A stretch of DNA of 64,000 bases from Chryseolinea sp. H1M3-3 (GCF_029360725.1 NZ_JARKMY010000014.1:349698-413697); one strand, 5' to 3'. Shown: positions 31,090-41,187, numbered from the stretch's first letter. The notes: generated by a model from the sequence alone, not told the origin. Numbers and translations are program-made.

Positions 31090-32487
31090 ATGTCAGACCA
31101 TATACAAAAATCGCGAAGATCTTTTATTAAAAAGGCTATAGGTAGTGCAATTATTACCGGTGTACCTTCCACCATCATTGCACATCCGGAAAGCTACATT
31201 GAAACATTGTCGCCCGCTAAAAAATTCATGGCCAACGACCAAGTTAATATTGCGGTAATTGGCATGGGTATCATGGGCTTTAGCAATGCAAAAACCTCTG
31301 TACAAGTACCTGGAGTGAAGCTGGTTGCTGCCTGCGACTTATACACCGGGCGCCTTGATCACGCGAAGGAGGTATATGGCAAAGATTTGTTCGTAACTAA
31401 AAACTATCAAGAAATTCTCGATAGAAAGGATATAGACGCGGTTTTTATCGCCACCACCGACCATTGGCATGACCGGATTTCCATAGACGCCATGAACAAA
31501 GGCAAACACGTGTATTGCGAAAAGCCTATGGTTCATAAACTCGATGAGGGCGCAGCGGTCATCGCTGCACAAAAGAAAACGGGCAAAGTAATGCAGATCG
31601 GAAGCCAGCGGGTAAGTTCAATCGTTACGGAAAAGACGCGTGAAATCTACGAATCGGGTGTGATTGGCGAACTCGTCCTCGTGGAAACATGGATGGATCG
31701 GCAGGGAGGAAATGGCGCCTGGCAATATTCAATACCAACCGATGCAAATGCTGGCACTGTTGACTGGGAAAGATTTTTGGGTGATGCGCCTAAAGTAGCT
31801 TTTGATCCAGTACGCTTTTTCCGGTGGAGAAATTATCAGGATTATGGAACGGGCATCGCAGGAGATTTATTTGTACATCTTTTTTCAGGACTGCATACAG
31901 TCATCAGTTCCAAAGGCCCGAATCGTATTTATGCAACGGGTGGGTTACGGTACTGGAAAGACGGCAGAGATGTTCCGGACATTATCACAGGTTTATACGA
32001 TTACCCGGCTACCGACAAACACCCAGCCTTTACGTTACAAATGAGAGTCAATTTTGTGGATGGCGGAGGTGGAGGTGAAAGGTTACGCCTTGTAGGAAGT
32101 GAAGGCGTAATCACCATGGGGTGGAACGAGGTCAAAGTAACGCTGAGTAAAACGCCGAAAGCTCCAGGCTATGGCGGATGGGATTCATTCAATACGTTTA
32201 CCGAAGCCCAACAAAAAGAATACGAAAAGTGGTACCAGGCAAAATACGGAAACATCGCCAAAGAAGAGGCAAAGCCAGGTCCGGAATATCGTGCACCGCA
32301 GGGTTACAGTGCCAACACCGATCACCACGTTAATTTTTATAAAGGCATTCGCGAGAAAGCACCAATCAAGGAAGATGCATTATTTGGAATGCGCGCCGGT
32401 GGACCTGCATTAGCAAGCAATAAAAGCCTGTTTGAGAAAAAGATAATTGAATGGGATCCTGAAACAGCCACAGTAAAAGCTAGCTAA
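31090..32487 (+). CDS. exported Gfo/Idh/MocA-family oxidoreductase
   Basis: 465 residues. The N-terminus has a twin-arginine-like signal (KSRRSFIKKAIGSAIITG), so it is probably exported by Tat with its NAD(P) bound. The Rossmann domain starts INIAVIGMGIMGFS as VNIAVIGMGIMGFS; the family motif CEKPMVHKLDEG (Lys of the EKP motif) is near residue 148. The C-terminal domain carries the conserved DYGTGIAGDLFVHLFSGLH. Such proteins in Bacteroidota act on sugars or inositols. The exact substrate is unknown. Confidence 0.88.
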   Translation: MSDHIQKSRRSFIKKAIGSAIITGVPSTIIAHPESYIETLSPAKKFMANDQVNIAVIGMGIMGFSNAKTSVQVPGVKLVAACDLYTGRLDHAKEVYGKDLFVTKNYQEILDRKDIDAVFIATTDHWHDRISIDAMNKGKHVYCEKPMVHKLDEGAAVIAAQKKTGKVMQIGSQRVSSIVTEKTREIYESGVIGELVLVETWMDRQGGNGAWQYSIPTDANAGTVDWERFLGDAPKVAFDPVRFFRWRNYQDYGTGIAGDLFVHLFSGLHTVISSKGPNRIYATGGLRYWKDGRDVPDIITGLYDYPATDKHPAFTLQMRVNFVDGGGGGERLRLVGSEGVITMGWNEVKVTLSKTPKAPGYGGWDSFNTFTEAQQKEYEKWYQAKYGNIAKEEAKPGPEYRAPQGYSANTDHHVNFYKGIREKAPIKEDALFGMRAGGPALASNKSLFEKKIIEWDPETATVKAS

Positions 32488-32572
32488 AACATGCGGCGGT
32501 CGCAAGCTTCAAGTACAATTTGGGGCTTGTGACTTAACACATATAACTTCTCAGTTGGACCACCAAAAAAAT

Positions 32573-33313
32573 ATGCCGGGTCGTATTATTGACACCATTA
32601 GGATTGGATTGAGTTTAGAAAAGCAGCGGGACTATAGGAATATAGTACTGGTACAGGTTATTATTATTGTATTTGGTCTTACGTTAACTGAATTTTTGCA
32701 GAATGGATCCCAAACTCCAATCGCAAAACTTATTATTACCATCTTCTCTATTTTCGGCATCACTTACGCTTTCTTGCTCTGGGATCTGCTAAAGAACTTC
32801 ACTAAGAACAAGCTGCTGATACGTATTTACTTCGTCATTCTTATAGGCATTACGTTGATGGGTTCACTGGTGGAATTTCCTTACTATAAATTTCTTGAGG
32901 TCACAAACAGACAGCTCTACCTTTTTATTATTCACGGGTTGTTGTTTCCAATTGAGATCACCGTTATCACCTTCGCCATTCGAGATATCTTCTCCGGAGA
33001 ATTTCTCACGCCCGACAAGCTGTGGGGCGCAGCTTGCATTTTTCTCATGACAGGAATTTCATTTGGCAGTTTATATGACCTGATCTGCATCGTTACACCA
33101 GGAAGTCTGGGAAAAGAAATTGAGTCAGGACTCCCCAATTACGCAGAGTGTGTTACGTATAGCTTAAGTATCTTAGGCGGTACCGACGGTGGATATCCTA
33201 ATGTGAGCAGACTTATTCGTAACATCGGCGTGCTTGAAGCAGTATGGAGTAATTTATTCGTAGTTTTGATCATCGGCAAACTTATGGGATTGCCGCGACC
33301 TCCGAAAGAATGA
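32573..33313 (+). CDS. multi-pass membrane protein with K+-channel-like pore region
   Basis: 246 residues from ATG 32573 (a TTG at 32555 is in frame). Five or six hydrophobic helices are visible (IVLVQVIIIVFGLTLTEFL, IITIFSIFGITYAFLLW, YFVILIGITLMGSLVEF, LYLFIIHGLLFPIEITVI, AACIFLMTGISFGSLYDL). The last ~60 residues resemble the pore helix, filter and inner helix of two-helix K+ channels (YAECVTYSLSILGGTDGG, then IRNIGVLEAVWSNLFVVLI). The filter position reads LGGTDGG instead of TVGYGD, so selectivity is doubtful. Family assignment to ion-channel-like proteins is an inference. Confidence 0.7.
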   Translation: MPGRIIDTIRIGLSLEKQRDYRNIVLVQVIIIVFGLTLTEFLQNGSQTPIAKLIITIFSIFGITYAFLLWDLLKNFTKNKLLIRIYFVILIGITLMGSLVEFPYYKFLEVTNRQLYLFIIHGLLFPIEITVITFAIRDIFSGEFLTPDKLWGAACIFLMTGISFGSLYDLICIVTPGSLGKEIESGLPNYAECVTYSLSILGGTDGGYPNVSRLIRNIGVLEAVWSNLFVVLIIGKLMGLPRPPKE

Positions 33314-33423
33314 TTGTTGGAGGTTCAAGCTCAATTGGCTTAGGCTTCAAACAATAGGTACCCGCCGCACGTCAAAATTATTACGGCATCTTATAACACA
33401 CATCTCGTTAAACCACAAACCAT

Positions 33424-34242
33424 ATGAATAATAGAAAATTTTTGCCCTTCATCATTGTAGGTATAATCGCCCTCTTTATTGTGATGGGAATTTCATCCAG
33501 TATTTTTTACACACTTGAAGCAACAGAACGCGCTGTGATATTTTACAAATTCGGCAGCGGCCTTGATAAAGAAAATGTTTTTCAACCGGGCTTTCATATG
33601 AAAGCACCATGGAATGACCTTATCGTCTTTGAAGTATCCGAAATTACATCCGAAGAAAACATGGACATCAATGACAAAAACGGCTTGCCTATTCATGTGG
33701 ATGTAACAGTTCGGTATACACCTTACAATGACAAAATCGGCTTCATCTACGAAAAATTTAAAACCGACTATGCCGGTCGCCTGGTGATACCCGAAGTAAG
33801 ATCCATGACGCGTCAGGTGCTGGCTCGTTATACGGCTGAAGAAATCTATTCTACTAAACGCGCTGAAGTCGAGAATACAGTTAAGAGTGAAACAGAAAAG
33901 GTTTTGAACGCAAACTTTATCGACGCCAAAGCTGTGTTGATCCGATCGATCAAGCTTCCCGATCAGATTCGAATGGCCATCGAAAGCAAATTACAACAGC
34001 AACAAGAGGCCCTCGCCTACCAATACCGCCTGGATAAAGAAAAAAGTGAGGCAGAGAGAAAAAGAATTGCTGCCGAAGGTGAGTCGCGTGCAAACAACAT
34101 CATAAACAACAGCTTGACCAATAACTTGTTGAAAATGAGAGGTATTGAAGCAACGCTCGAACTATCCAAATCCCCTAATTCCAAAGTAATCGTCATCGGT
34201 TCGGGCGCGGATGGAATGCCATTGATCCTGGGCAACAATTAA
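33424..34242 (+). CDS. prohibitin/SPFH-domain membrane protein
   Basis: 272 residues with one N-terminal transmembrane helix (FIIVGIIALFIVMGIS) followed by the SPFH/Band 7 domain (TERAVIFYKFGSGL, FQPGFHMKAPWNDLI, PIHVDVTVRYTPYNDKIG, IPEVRSMTRQVLARYTAEE). The C-terminal third is a Glu/Lys-rich coiled coil (YQYRLDKEKSEAERKRIAAEG). Prohibitin-type proteins form ring assemblies at the inner membrane that modulate proteases. No FtsH gene is adjacent. Confidence 0.9.
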   Translation: MNNRKFLPFIIVGIIALFIVMGISSSIFYTLEATERAVIFYKFGSGLDKENVFQPGFHMKAPWNDLIVFEVSEITSEENMDINDKNGLPIHVDVTVRYTPYNDKIGFIYEKFKTDYAGRLVIPEVRSMTRQVLARYTAEEIYSTKRAEVENTVKSETEKVLNANFIDAKAVLIRSIKLPDQIRMAIESKLQQQQEALAYQYRLDKEKSEAERKRIAAEGESRANNIINNSLTNNLLKMRGIEATLELSKSPNSKVIVIGSGADGMPLILGNN

Positions 34243-34319
34243 AAATTCTTTTTTTAGCGTAATTTTTCGCCGTCAACAATCTAGCCTGTATCTTTAAAAC
34301 CGCTGATAAACTATTAAAC

Positions 34320-35618
34320 ATGTCTAAAACTGCTAAAACTGCTGAACTCATAATTGACGGAAAATCATATACATTACCCCTGATTGAAGGAACAGAGAAT
34401 GAGGTGGCGATCGATATTAGTGAGCTCATGGAAAAAACCGGCGCCATTACGTTGGACCTAGGTTATAAGAATACAGGGGCAACTAAAAGCGCAATCACTT
34501 TTCTCGATGGCGACAAGGGGATACTTCGTTACCGCGGTTATGGAATCGAAGAATTGGCTGAAAAGTCAAACTTCCTGGAAGTGGCCCACCTGCTGATTTT
34601 CGGAGAGCTTCCGACAAAGAAACAATTCGATCAGTTTAGTCATGATATTAAAACACACACACTCGTTCACGAAGACATCAAGAAAATCCTGGATGGCTTC
34701 CCCTCTACAGCCCATCCTATGGGTGTACTTGCATCCCTGTTTTGTTCCCAGACTGCTTTTTATCCAGAATCTTTAGACCCCAATCGCCCTACCGACGGAA
34801 TTTATTTGAGCATTGTACGATCTATGGCAAAGATGCCAACCTTTGCGGCATGGGCTTATAAAAATGCAATGGGCCACCCTGTTAACTACCCGGATAATCG
34901 GTTGGACTATTGTGCCAGGTTCCTCAAAATGGTGTTTTCGTTACCTGCTGAAGAATATCAAGTAGACCCCGTAATTGTTGATGCCTTAGATAAGCTGTTG
35001 ATTTTACATGCTGACCACGAGCAGAATTGTTCGACGTCAACGGTAAGAATTGTAGGCTCATCGAAAGCAAGCATCTACTCCTCTATCTCAGCAGGGATCA
35101 ATGCCTTGTGGGGCCCGCTGCATGGTGGTGCCAATCAGGAAGTGATTGTCATGCTGGAGAACATCCGTAGAGATGGAGGGGATACGGAAAAATGGATCAA
35201 CAAAGCAAAGGATAAAAACAGCGGCTTCCGTTTAATGGGATTTGGACACCGTGTGTATAAGAACTTCGATCCACGCGCAAAAATAATCAAAAAGGCAGCG
35301 GATGATGTTCTCAAAAAATTGGGGGTAAATGATCCTGTTCTGGAGATCGCACTTAAGCTGGAGGAAGCTGCATTAAAAGATCCTTACTTTGTCGAAAGAA
35401 GACTTTATCCAAATGTTGATTTCTACTCTGGCATTATTTATCGTGCTCTAGGCATTCCGGTAGAAATGTTTACCGTCATGTTTGCCATGGGAAGACTGCC
35501 AGGTTGGATAGCGCAATGGAAGGAAATGAGAGAGAATAAAGAACCAATTGGAAGACCAAGACAGATCTATACGGGCGCAACGTCGAGACCATATTTGGAA
35601 ATAGGTAAGCGAAGTTAA
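34320..35618 (+). CDS. gltA: citrate synthase
   Basis: 432 residues, the long type II form found in Gram-negatives. Catalytic segments are easy to see: LHADHEQNCSTSTVRIVGSS (first His), GPLHGGANQEVIVML (second His) and MGFGHRVYKNFDPRA (His/Arg), with the catalytic Asp in NVDFYSGIIYRALGIP. It condenses oxaloacetate and acetyl-CoA in the TCA cycle. With sucC upstream, the window holds two dispersed TCA genes. An acyl-CoA-binding protein gene follows. Confidence 0.97.
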   Translation: MSKTAKTAELIIDGKSYTLPLIEGTENEVAIDISELMEKTGAITLDLGYKNTGATKSAITFLDGDKGILRYRGYGIEELAEKSNFLEVAHLLIFGELPTKKQFDQFSHDIKTHTLVHEDIKKILDGFPSTAHPMGVLASLFCSQTAFYPESLDPNRPTDGIYLSIVRSMAKMPTFAAWAYKNAMGHPVNYPDNRLDYCARFLKMVFSLPAEEYQVDPVIVDALDKLLILHADHEQNCSTSTVRIVGSSKASIYSSISAGINALWGPLHGGANQEVIVMLENIRRDGGDTEKWINKAKDKNSGFRLMGFGHRVYKNFDPRAKIIKKAADDVLKKLGVNDPVLEIALKLEEAALKDPYFVERRLYPNVDFYSGIIYRALGIPVEMFTVMFAMGRLPGWIAQWKEMRENKEPIGRPRQIYTGATSRPYLEIGKRS

Positions 35619-35739
35619 CTCAACGGTTTGGCGTGCGACGTCTTCGGTTCTTTTCTCCTTAGGAAATGCAAACTAAGACATCGGGTCACATCATTACAAA
35701 ATCACAACTCGAAACAACGGGCCTCAATCATCAACGATT

Positions 35740-36000
35740 ATGTTAAAAGAACAATTTGAAAGTGCTGCTGCCCGGTCAAAGGAATTTACCAAACGACCTA
35801 GCAATGAAGAGTTGCTGGAGCTCTATGCACTTTATAAGCAAGCCACCGAAGGTGATGTGAACGGCGAGCGACCTGGAGGTTTTGATTTTAAAGCAATCGC
35901 CAAGTATGACGCGTGGGAAGAGCTGAAGGGAAAAACGAAAGAACAGGCCATGCAGGAATATATTGACCTTGTCAATAAGTTGCAGCAACAATACCTTTAA
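35740..36000 (+). CDS. acyl-CoA-binding protein (ACBP)
   Basis: 86 residues, the exact size of the ACBP four-helix domain. The ligand-binding signature LYALYKQATEGDVNGERPG and the KAIAKYDAWEELKGKTKEQAMQEY stretch, given here as KYDAWEELKGKTKEQAM, match the family. It binds long-chain acyl-CoA in the cytoplasm and buffers or transports it. ACBP is mainly eukaryotic but recurs in Bacteroidota and some Proteobacteria. Confidence 0.95.
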   Translation: MLKEQFESAAARSKEFTKRPSNEELLELYALYKQATEGDVNGERPGGFDFKAIAKYDAWEELKGKTKEQAMQEYIDLVNKLQQQYL

Positions 36001-36061
36001 GCCTGCTTGCTGCGCTGCCAATCACACGGATAGAGTTTCATCGCGTGAATAAATAACCTAC

Positions 36062-36763
36062 GTGAATCTTTTTTTTCAACCACAGATCCCTCAAGGTATA
36101 CTGCATCTTGATCCGGACGAATCCCGCCACGTCGTTAAAGTACTCCGAAAAAAACAAGGTGATCAGATCCGGTTAACGGATGGAAAAGGTGTTTTCTATG
36201 ATGCAGTCATCACCAATCCGGATTCTCATCGCTGTGAATTTGCTGTTCAGAAAGAGACCCACGAAACCCAAAAATCTTTTAATATTCACATCGCCATCGC
36301 TCCCACGAAAAATACCGATCGCATGGAGTGGTTTGTTGAAAAATCTGTGGAGTTCGGAATTGATGAAATAACCTTAATACAATGCGATCATAGCGAACGT
36401 CAACATTTAAAAATCGAGCGGTTACAAAAAGTGGCGATTAGTGCCATGAAGCAATCGCTCAAAGCCACGCTTCCAGCTATTTATCCTGTAACGACATTTC
36501 GAAACATCTTATTAACTTCTTCCGCTACTGAAAAGTATATCGCTTACGTTGACAATGATAATCCACATCAACTGAAAAATCTCATCAGACCGAATACGTC
36601 TTACCTTGTCATGATCGGACCTGAAGGAGATTTCTCGGCGGAAGAAATTATGCTGGCCGAGGAAAGAGGTTTTATAAAAGTGGGCCTTGGCCCCTCACGC
36701 CTTAGAACAGAAACCGCCGGATTAGCCGCGTGCCATATCCTGAATTTGGCAAACACACCCTGA
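36062..36763 (+). CDS. rsmE: 16S rRNA (uracil1498-N3)-methyltransferase
   Basis: 233 residues from a GTG start (MNLFFQPQIPQGIL). It has the N-terminal PUA-like domain (LDPDESRHVVKVLRKKQGDQ) and the C-terminal SPOUT knot with the AdoMet loop MIGPEGDFSAEEI and LGPSRLRTETAGLAA. RsmE methylates U1498 in helix 44 of 16S rRNA. The downstream gene starts 31 bp later on the same strand. Confidence 0.94.
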   Translation: MNLFFQPQIPQGILHLDPDESRHVVKVLRKKQGDQIRLTDGKGVFYDAVITNPDSHRCEFAVQKETHETQKSFNIHIAIAPTKNTDRMEWFVEKSVEFGIDEITLIQCDHSERQHLKIERLQKVAISAMKQSLKATLPAIYPVTTFRNILLTSSATEKYIAYVDNDNPHQLKNLIRPNTSYLVMIGPEGDFSAEEIMLAEERGFIKVGLGPSRLRTETAGLAACHILNLANTP

Positions 36764-36794
36764 TGCTTTACATTGTGTTCATAACACGAGCAGC

Positions 36795-38027
36795 ATGGTT
36801 TTAAACTATATCTGGATTTCATTTTTTCTCATTGCTTTTATTGTAGCGCTCATAAAACTAATTGTGTTTAACGATGCTACAGTTTTTCCCGCCATGCTGC
36901 AGTCGACTTTCGACATGGCAAAAACCGGATTTGAAATTTCAATAGGGCTGGCTGGTGTAATGTCCCTTTGGTTGGGACTTATGAAAATTGGCGAGCGCGG
37001 TGGAATGATTCCAATTCTCTCGCGGGTAGTCGGACCTTTTTTTTCAAGATTGTTTCCGGAAATTCCTAAGAATCATCCAGCCACAGGTTCCATCATCATG
37101 AATTTCAGTGCAAATATTCTTGGATTGGATAACGCTGCCACTCCCCTGGGACTTAAGGCGATGAATGAATTGCAGGAAATCAATCCCAACAAAGACACGG
37201 CATCGAATGCGCAGATTATGTTCCTCGTACTCAATGCTTCAGGATTAACGATCATTCCAATCTCTATCATGGCGGATCGCGCGATGTTGCAAGCTGCAAA
37301 TCCAACCAGCATTTTTATTCCCACCTTGATCGCAACGTTCTGCTCTACGTTTATCGGCTTGCTCTATGTTTGTATCCGGCAAAAAATAAATCTATTTGAT
37401 CCGGTTATCCTCGGATACATTGTTGGAATGTTGCTACTCATCGTCGGAATTGTATTTTATTTTTCCGGACTAACGCCGGAACAAATACAGCAGCAGTCGT
37501 CGCTCCTTACGGGTATCATTATCTTTTCAATCATCGTTTGTTTTATAGGGTTAGGATGGTGGAGAAAGATCCCTGTTTTCGAAACATTCATCGAAGGTGC
37601 TAAAGAAGGATTCGCCACCTCTGTTAAGATCATTCCATTCCTGGTTGGAATCCTTGTCGGCATCGGCGTATTCAGAGCTTCAGGCGTATTAAACTATATC
37701 GAAGACGGAATAGCCTGGAGCTTGGCAGCGATGGGGCTAAACACCGATTTTGTACCCGCCTTGCCCGTTGCCTTGCTCAAGCCATTAAGCGGTCAGGGTG
37801 CGCGCTCTATGATGATTGAGGTCTCGAAAGTATACGGTCCAGATTCCTTTGTAGCGAACATGGCGAGCATCTTCCGGGGCTGCGCTGAAACCACATTGTA
37901 TTTGCTTGCGCTGTACTTTGGCTCTGTAGGGGTCCGGAACACCAGGTATGCTGTAACAGGCGGGCTAATCGCCGATCTGGCAGGCGTTATAGGAGGGATT
38001 TTCGTTGGATACCTTTTCTTTCACTGA
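36795..38027 (+). CDS. nucleoside-recognition (SpmA/SpmB-like) membrane protein
   Basis: 410 residues with about ten hydrophobic helices and two Gate (nucleoside recognition) repeats: SIIMNFSANILGLDNAATPLG in the first half and FRASGVLNYIEDGIAWSLAA with PALPVALLKPLSGQGARSM in the second. This is a fusion of the two halves that are separate as SpmA and SpmB in spore formers. The ligand of the non-spore-forming versions is unknown; a transporter role is assumed from the fold. Confidence 0.88.
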   Translation: MVLNYIWISFFLIAFIVALIKLIVFNDATVFPAMLQSTFDMAKTGFEISIGLAGVMSLWLGLMKIGERGGMIPILSRVVGPFFSRLFPEIPKNHPATGSIIMNFSANILGLDNAATPLGLKAMNELQEINPNKDTASNAQIMFLVLNASGLTIIPISIMADRAMLQAANPTSIFIPTLIATFCSTFIGLLYVCIRQKINLFDPVILGYIVGMLLLIVGIVFYFSGLTPEQIQQQSSLLTGIIIFSIIVCFIGLGWWRKIPVFETFIEGAKEGFATSVKIIPFLVGILVGIGVFRASGVLNYIEDGIAWSLAAMGLNTDFVPALPVALLKPLSGQGARSMMIEVSKVYGPDSFVANMASIFRGCAETTLYLLALYFGSVGVRNTRYAVTGGLIADLAGVIGGIFVGYLFFH

Positions 38028-38228
38028 TCATATCCAACGTATACTGGGTGATACCCACTGGATTTTTTTGAAATCCTGCCATCACCATGCAACAGCCGTT
38101 GGCTGGTAACCAACTTCGGCAAAATTTATTCCGTGAGTAAGGGCATTTGTGCTGCTTATTAATTCTTCCATTAATGCTAAAAAAGCACATCCGTTTGCGT
38201 AAATTCTACATCGGAATTACCTTGAAAT

Positions 38229-38678
38229 ATGGAAAAGAAAGCAGAGATACAAAAAACGATATACGACAATGCCAAGAGCCATTTTCTTGGCAATTTCCCT
38301 GATTCATTGCCGATAGAACAAGCTTACGTCCACATCGGTATCTACCTTGGGTGGATCATAGATACCGGGCTGTATTCAGAATATTTTGAGGAAGAAGCCT
38401 CCAACCAGATCTTCCGTTTCAAACGCCGCGAAATTTCATGTACGATCTTAAGTGAAATTTGGGATGGCTACCTTGGATTCGAATTGTTTAGCAAGCAAGG
38501 AAATATGTTCACTTACTATTACTATGGGGGTGGACTATACAGAAATGATTACGATGAAATATTAGTAAAAGCTCTTCCTTCTATTTACCATGTTACTGAT
38601 AGTTGGGAAAACTATGAGAAAATGAAAGTCCGGATTGATATGCGCTATTCGGATTGGAAAAAATTAGTCGGATCCTGA
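38229..38678 (+). CDS. hypothetical protein, DUF7832-like
   Basis: 149 residues, no signal peptide. The stretch YDNAKSHFLGNFPDSLP followed by EQAYVHIGIYLGWIIDTGLY resembles the DUF7832 family of small cytoplasmic proteins, but this is by pattern memory only. The C-terminal half is rich in Tyr and Asp. It is convergent with the large gene that follows, with the stops adjacent. It is upstream of and outside the cassette array and has no attC site. Confidence 0.6.
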   Translation: MEKKAEIQKTIYDNAKSHFLGNFPDSLPIEQAYVHIGIYLGWIIDTGLYSEYFEEEASNQIFRFKRREISCTILSEIWDGYLGFELFSKQGNMFTYYYYGGGLYRNDYDEILVKALPSIYHVTDSWENYEKMKVRIDMRYSDWKKLVGS

Positions 38679-40460
38679 TTACTTCAATTTACCGTTCTTA
38701 TCCAACACATTTTGTTGCGTATCTCCTTTAAGAGTAAGCTCACTTGTTTCAGGTTTGAATAAGATTTCCGTTGGCACAAAATCTAATTGATAGTTTGTAC
38801 TCCATGCCAAACCATCGGAACGGTATATTTTCGCGACGGTAGCTGCAATTTTTCCATCGTCAGTTTCCTTTTCATTGTACAACAACACAAAATACAGTTG
38901 TCCGCCGGCATCAGCCGATACAATTCCTTTTATAGAATCAAGTTCCTGAAGTTTGAAGTTTTGTTTATCAACGGGAAAGTCCACTTTGATGTCGATGACA
39001 CGTGACGGAACGATTGTAGCAAAGTATCCGGACACTTCCACTGAGTCCGTATAGTGAAGGCCAGCCGTATATTTTTCTTCAACGATAACCAACGGCTTAT
39101 ACTTCATCGATGAGGCATCCGCCATCGCTGGAATAGAGTCGCTGGCGGCAATGATCCAACGCAATGCATTTTCAATCTGCAGTGACTCCGACGCTTTCTT
39201 TCGCTTCTCCCTTTCGGCGTATTCCTTCAACGCCTTGATGTAACTTTTCAACACAACGGTGTTGCTGTATGCGCTGGTAATGAAATGAGCATAATCCTCG
39301 GCTTCACGGTCAATATCCTCACCCATCATCTTTGTTGCAATACTGTCAAGTTTATTTAAGTGTTGCAACTCTTCCTGTAAGAGTTTCCGCCGGTAATGAA
39401 TGTCGGCGGAATCGCGATGAGACTTATGTTCCAATAACGTGGAGCGATATTCAAGATCAGATACCTTCAGTGTAAAGACATCCATCGGCAATGGATCCTT
39501 ATCATACTTTTTCAATTTCTCGAGCAGTAACTTGTCAATCAGCTTGGTGAGCTCGTTTTTTACCGATACCGAATCCTTGTTTAATTTTTCCCTTAACTTA
39601 TTAATTTCCACATCATAGGATACCAGCATGTCGCGCATCGGAAAAACATCTTTTTCCACAGCCACCTTTACCAGATCGGCAAATTTTCTATAATTCCATA
39701 CTTCAACGTCATCTAAAAAGAAATTGGCAGGAGATGTTCCATCGGTCGCATAATTATTAATGTCATTTAACGAAAGGGCCTGGTCATAACCTGTACGACC
39801 AATGGTAGTGGAACTGGAACGATAGTTTTCAAAAGTTTTTACACATGAATCAAATCTGACAGCCAGCGCATTCAGTTTCTTCAAAAGATTTTCATCTGCT
39901 CTCAGATATAGTGATTGTTCTTCAGGATATGCCTTTTTAATGGAGGTAAAAGCAGCAACGCATCTTTTGTACAACGTATCCGCTAGCGTAAAATAATGCT
40001 TAACCATTTTAACACGATCAATCCGTTCGCGAAGACCTTCCATTTTCTTTTCCAGGTCAAACTGTATGTCAGACAGCTTTACGCCAAATTCACCCGTACG
40101 AAGGTCCCTCCTGTTGTAGGCCTGGTAAAACTCGTCGTTCCGCTTAAGTTCCTTTTCGGTAATCGACTTAAATGCTTTATCATAAAAGTAAATGGCAGAA
40201 TCCATATTGTTAATGGACCGCTTGGTTTGTTTTAACACATCGTCTTTCGCCGATTTCTCCTGATAGATAATACCCATGTACAAGTATGCATTGGGATTAT
40301 CATCTGTCTCCTTCAGGTATCTTTTTAGAAAAGGTTCAGCTTCTTCATAGCGCTTGGTATTCAACAAACTGAATATATCTTTATACTTTACCTTTTGACC
40401 AAAAGCCGCGGAAACAACCAATGACAGGAAAAGGAACTGTATCAGCGTAAATTTTGTCAT
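38679..40460 (-). CDS. large secreted helical protein with N-terminal TPR-like region
   Basis: 593 residues with a signal peptide (FLFLSLVVSAAFGQKV). Residues ~25-80 look like a TPR pair (LLNTKRYEEAEPFLKRYLKE, NPNAYLYMGIIYQEKSA). The middle is a long charged coiled-coil region, and the last ~130 residues are beta-rich (PLVIVEEKYTAGLHYTDSVE, YRSDGLAWSTNYQLDFVP). No enzyme motif. Probably a periplasmic or outer-membrane-associated structural protein of Bacteroidota; function unknown. Confidence 0.75.
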   Translation of the reverse strand: MTKFTLIQFLFLSLVVSAAFGQKVKYKDIFSLLNTKRYEEAEPFLKRYLKETDDNPNAYLYMGIIYQEKSAKDDVLKQTKRSINNMDSAIYFYDKAFKSITEKELKRNDEFYQAYNRRDLRTGEFGVKLSDIQFDLEKKMEGLRERIDRVKMVKHYFTLADTLYKRCVAAFTSIKKAYPEEQSLYLRADENLLKKLNALAVRFDSCVKTFENYRSSSTTIGRTGYDQALSLNDINNYATDGTSPANFFLDDVEVWNYRKFADLVKVAVEKDVFPMRDMLVSYDVEINKLREKLNKDSVSVKNELTKLIDKLLLEKLKKYDKDPLPMDVFTLKVSDLEYRSTLLEHKSHRDSADIHYRRKLLQEELQHLNKLDSIATKMMGEDIDREAEDYAHFITSAYSNTVVLKSYIKALKEYAEREKRKKASESLQIENALRWIIAASDSIPAMADASSMKYKPLVIVEEKYTAGLHYTDSVEVSGYFATIVPSRVIDIKVDFPVDKQNFKLQELDSIKGIVSADAGGQLYFVLLYNEKETDDGKIAATVAKIYRSDGLAWSTNYQLDFVPTEILFKPETSELTLKGDTQQNVLDKNGKLK

Positions 40461-40534
40461 TATAGAGTTAGATTATCCTCGAAATTAAATAAAATTAAGA
40501 GATTAGGGTAAACAAACGCATAAGACTTCACCGA

Positions 40535-41161
40535 ATGAAAATGTCATTTAACAATCAAAAGCTGTTAACCATCTGGAAAAGCATCCGGCCCTGGGTATTT
40601 ACCCTGGCTTTGCTTGCATGTCTACGCTATACCGGCCTGCTTGCGGGGGTATCGTACGTTACCGGAAGCATGCTGCTCAAGACGGGCGTTATGAATGCCA
40701 ATACGGAGGAAACGCCAGTTGCAAAATCTTTTAACTACGATTTCAAAGTGAAAGATCTGAACGGAACCGTTATCGACTTCAATGATTTTAAAGGAAAAAC
40801 TATTTTCTTAAATGTGTGGGCTACCTGGTGTGGACCATGTCGCGTGGAAATGCCTTCGATTCAAAAGTTATACGAGAAAGTTGATGGTGAAAAAGTTGCT
40901 TTTATTATGCTGGCGGTTGATGATAGAAAAAATTTCGATAAGGTTGTAAACTTCATTAAAGAAAAAGAATATTCATTTCCCGTATTTGTGCCGCACGAAT
41001 ATTTACCAGAGCAATTGATGGTGCGTACAATTCCCACAACTTTTATCATTAACACAGAGGGAAAAATTGTTACGAAAGAAACAGGTGCAGCCAATTATGA
41101 CACAGAAGAATTCAAAACATTTTTAGAAAAGTTAGCGATCGATTCAAATGCGAAAAAATGA
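40535..41161 (+). CDS. TlpA-family membrane-anchored thiol-disulfide oxidoreductase
   Basis: 208 residues. An N-terminal hydrophobic segment (WVFTLALLACLRYTGLLAG) anchors it in the inner membrane, and the periplasmic thioredoxin domain carries the active site NVWATWCGPCRVEMPSIQ with the WCGPC motif, and the cis-Pro loop RTIPTTFIIN. TlpA/ResA proteins reduce disulfides in the periplasm, for example during cytochrome c maturation. No cytochrome gene is nearby, so the partner is unknown. Confidence 0.92.
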   Translation: MKMSFNNQKLLTIWKSIRPWVFTLALLACLRYTGLLAGVSYVTGSMLLKTGVMNANTEETPVAKSFNYDFKVKDLNGTVIDFNDFKGKTIFLNVWATWCGPCRVEMPSIQKLYEKVDGEKVAFIMLAVDDRKNFDKVVNFIKEKEYSFPVFVPHEYLPEQLMVRTIPTTFIINTEGKIVTKETGAANYDTEEFKTFLEKLAIDSNAKK

Positions 41162-41187
41162 TTTTGTAAAAAAAAATGAGTACCGGA

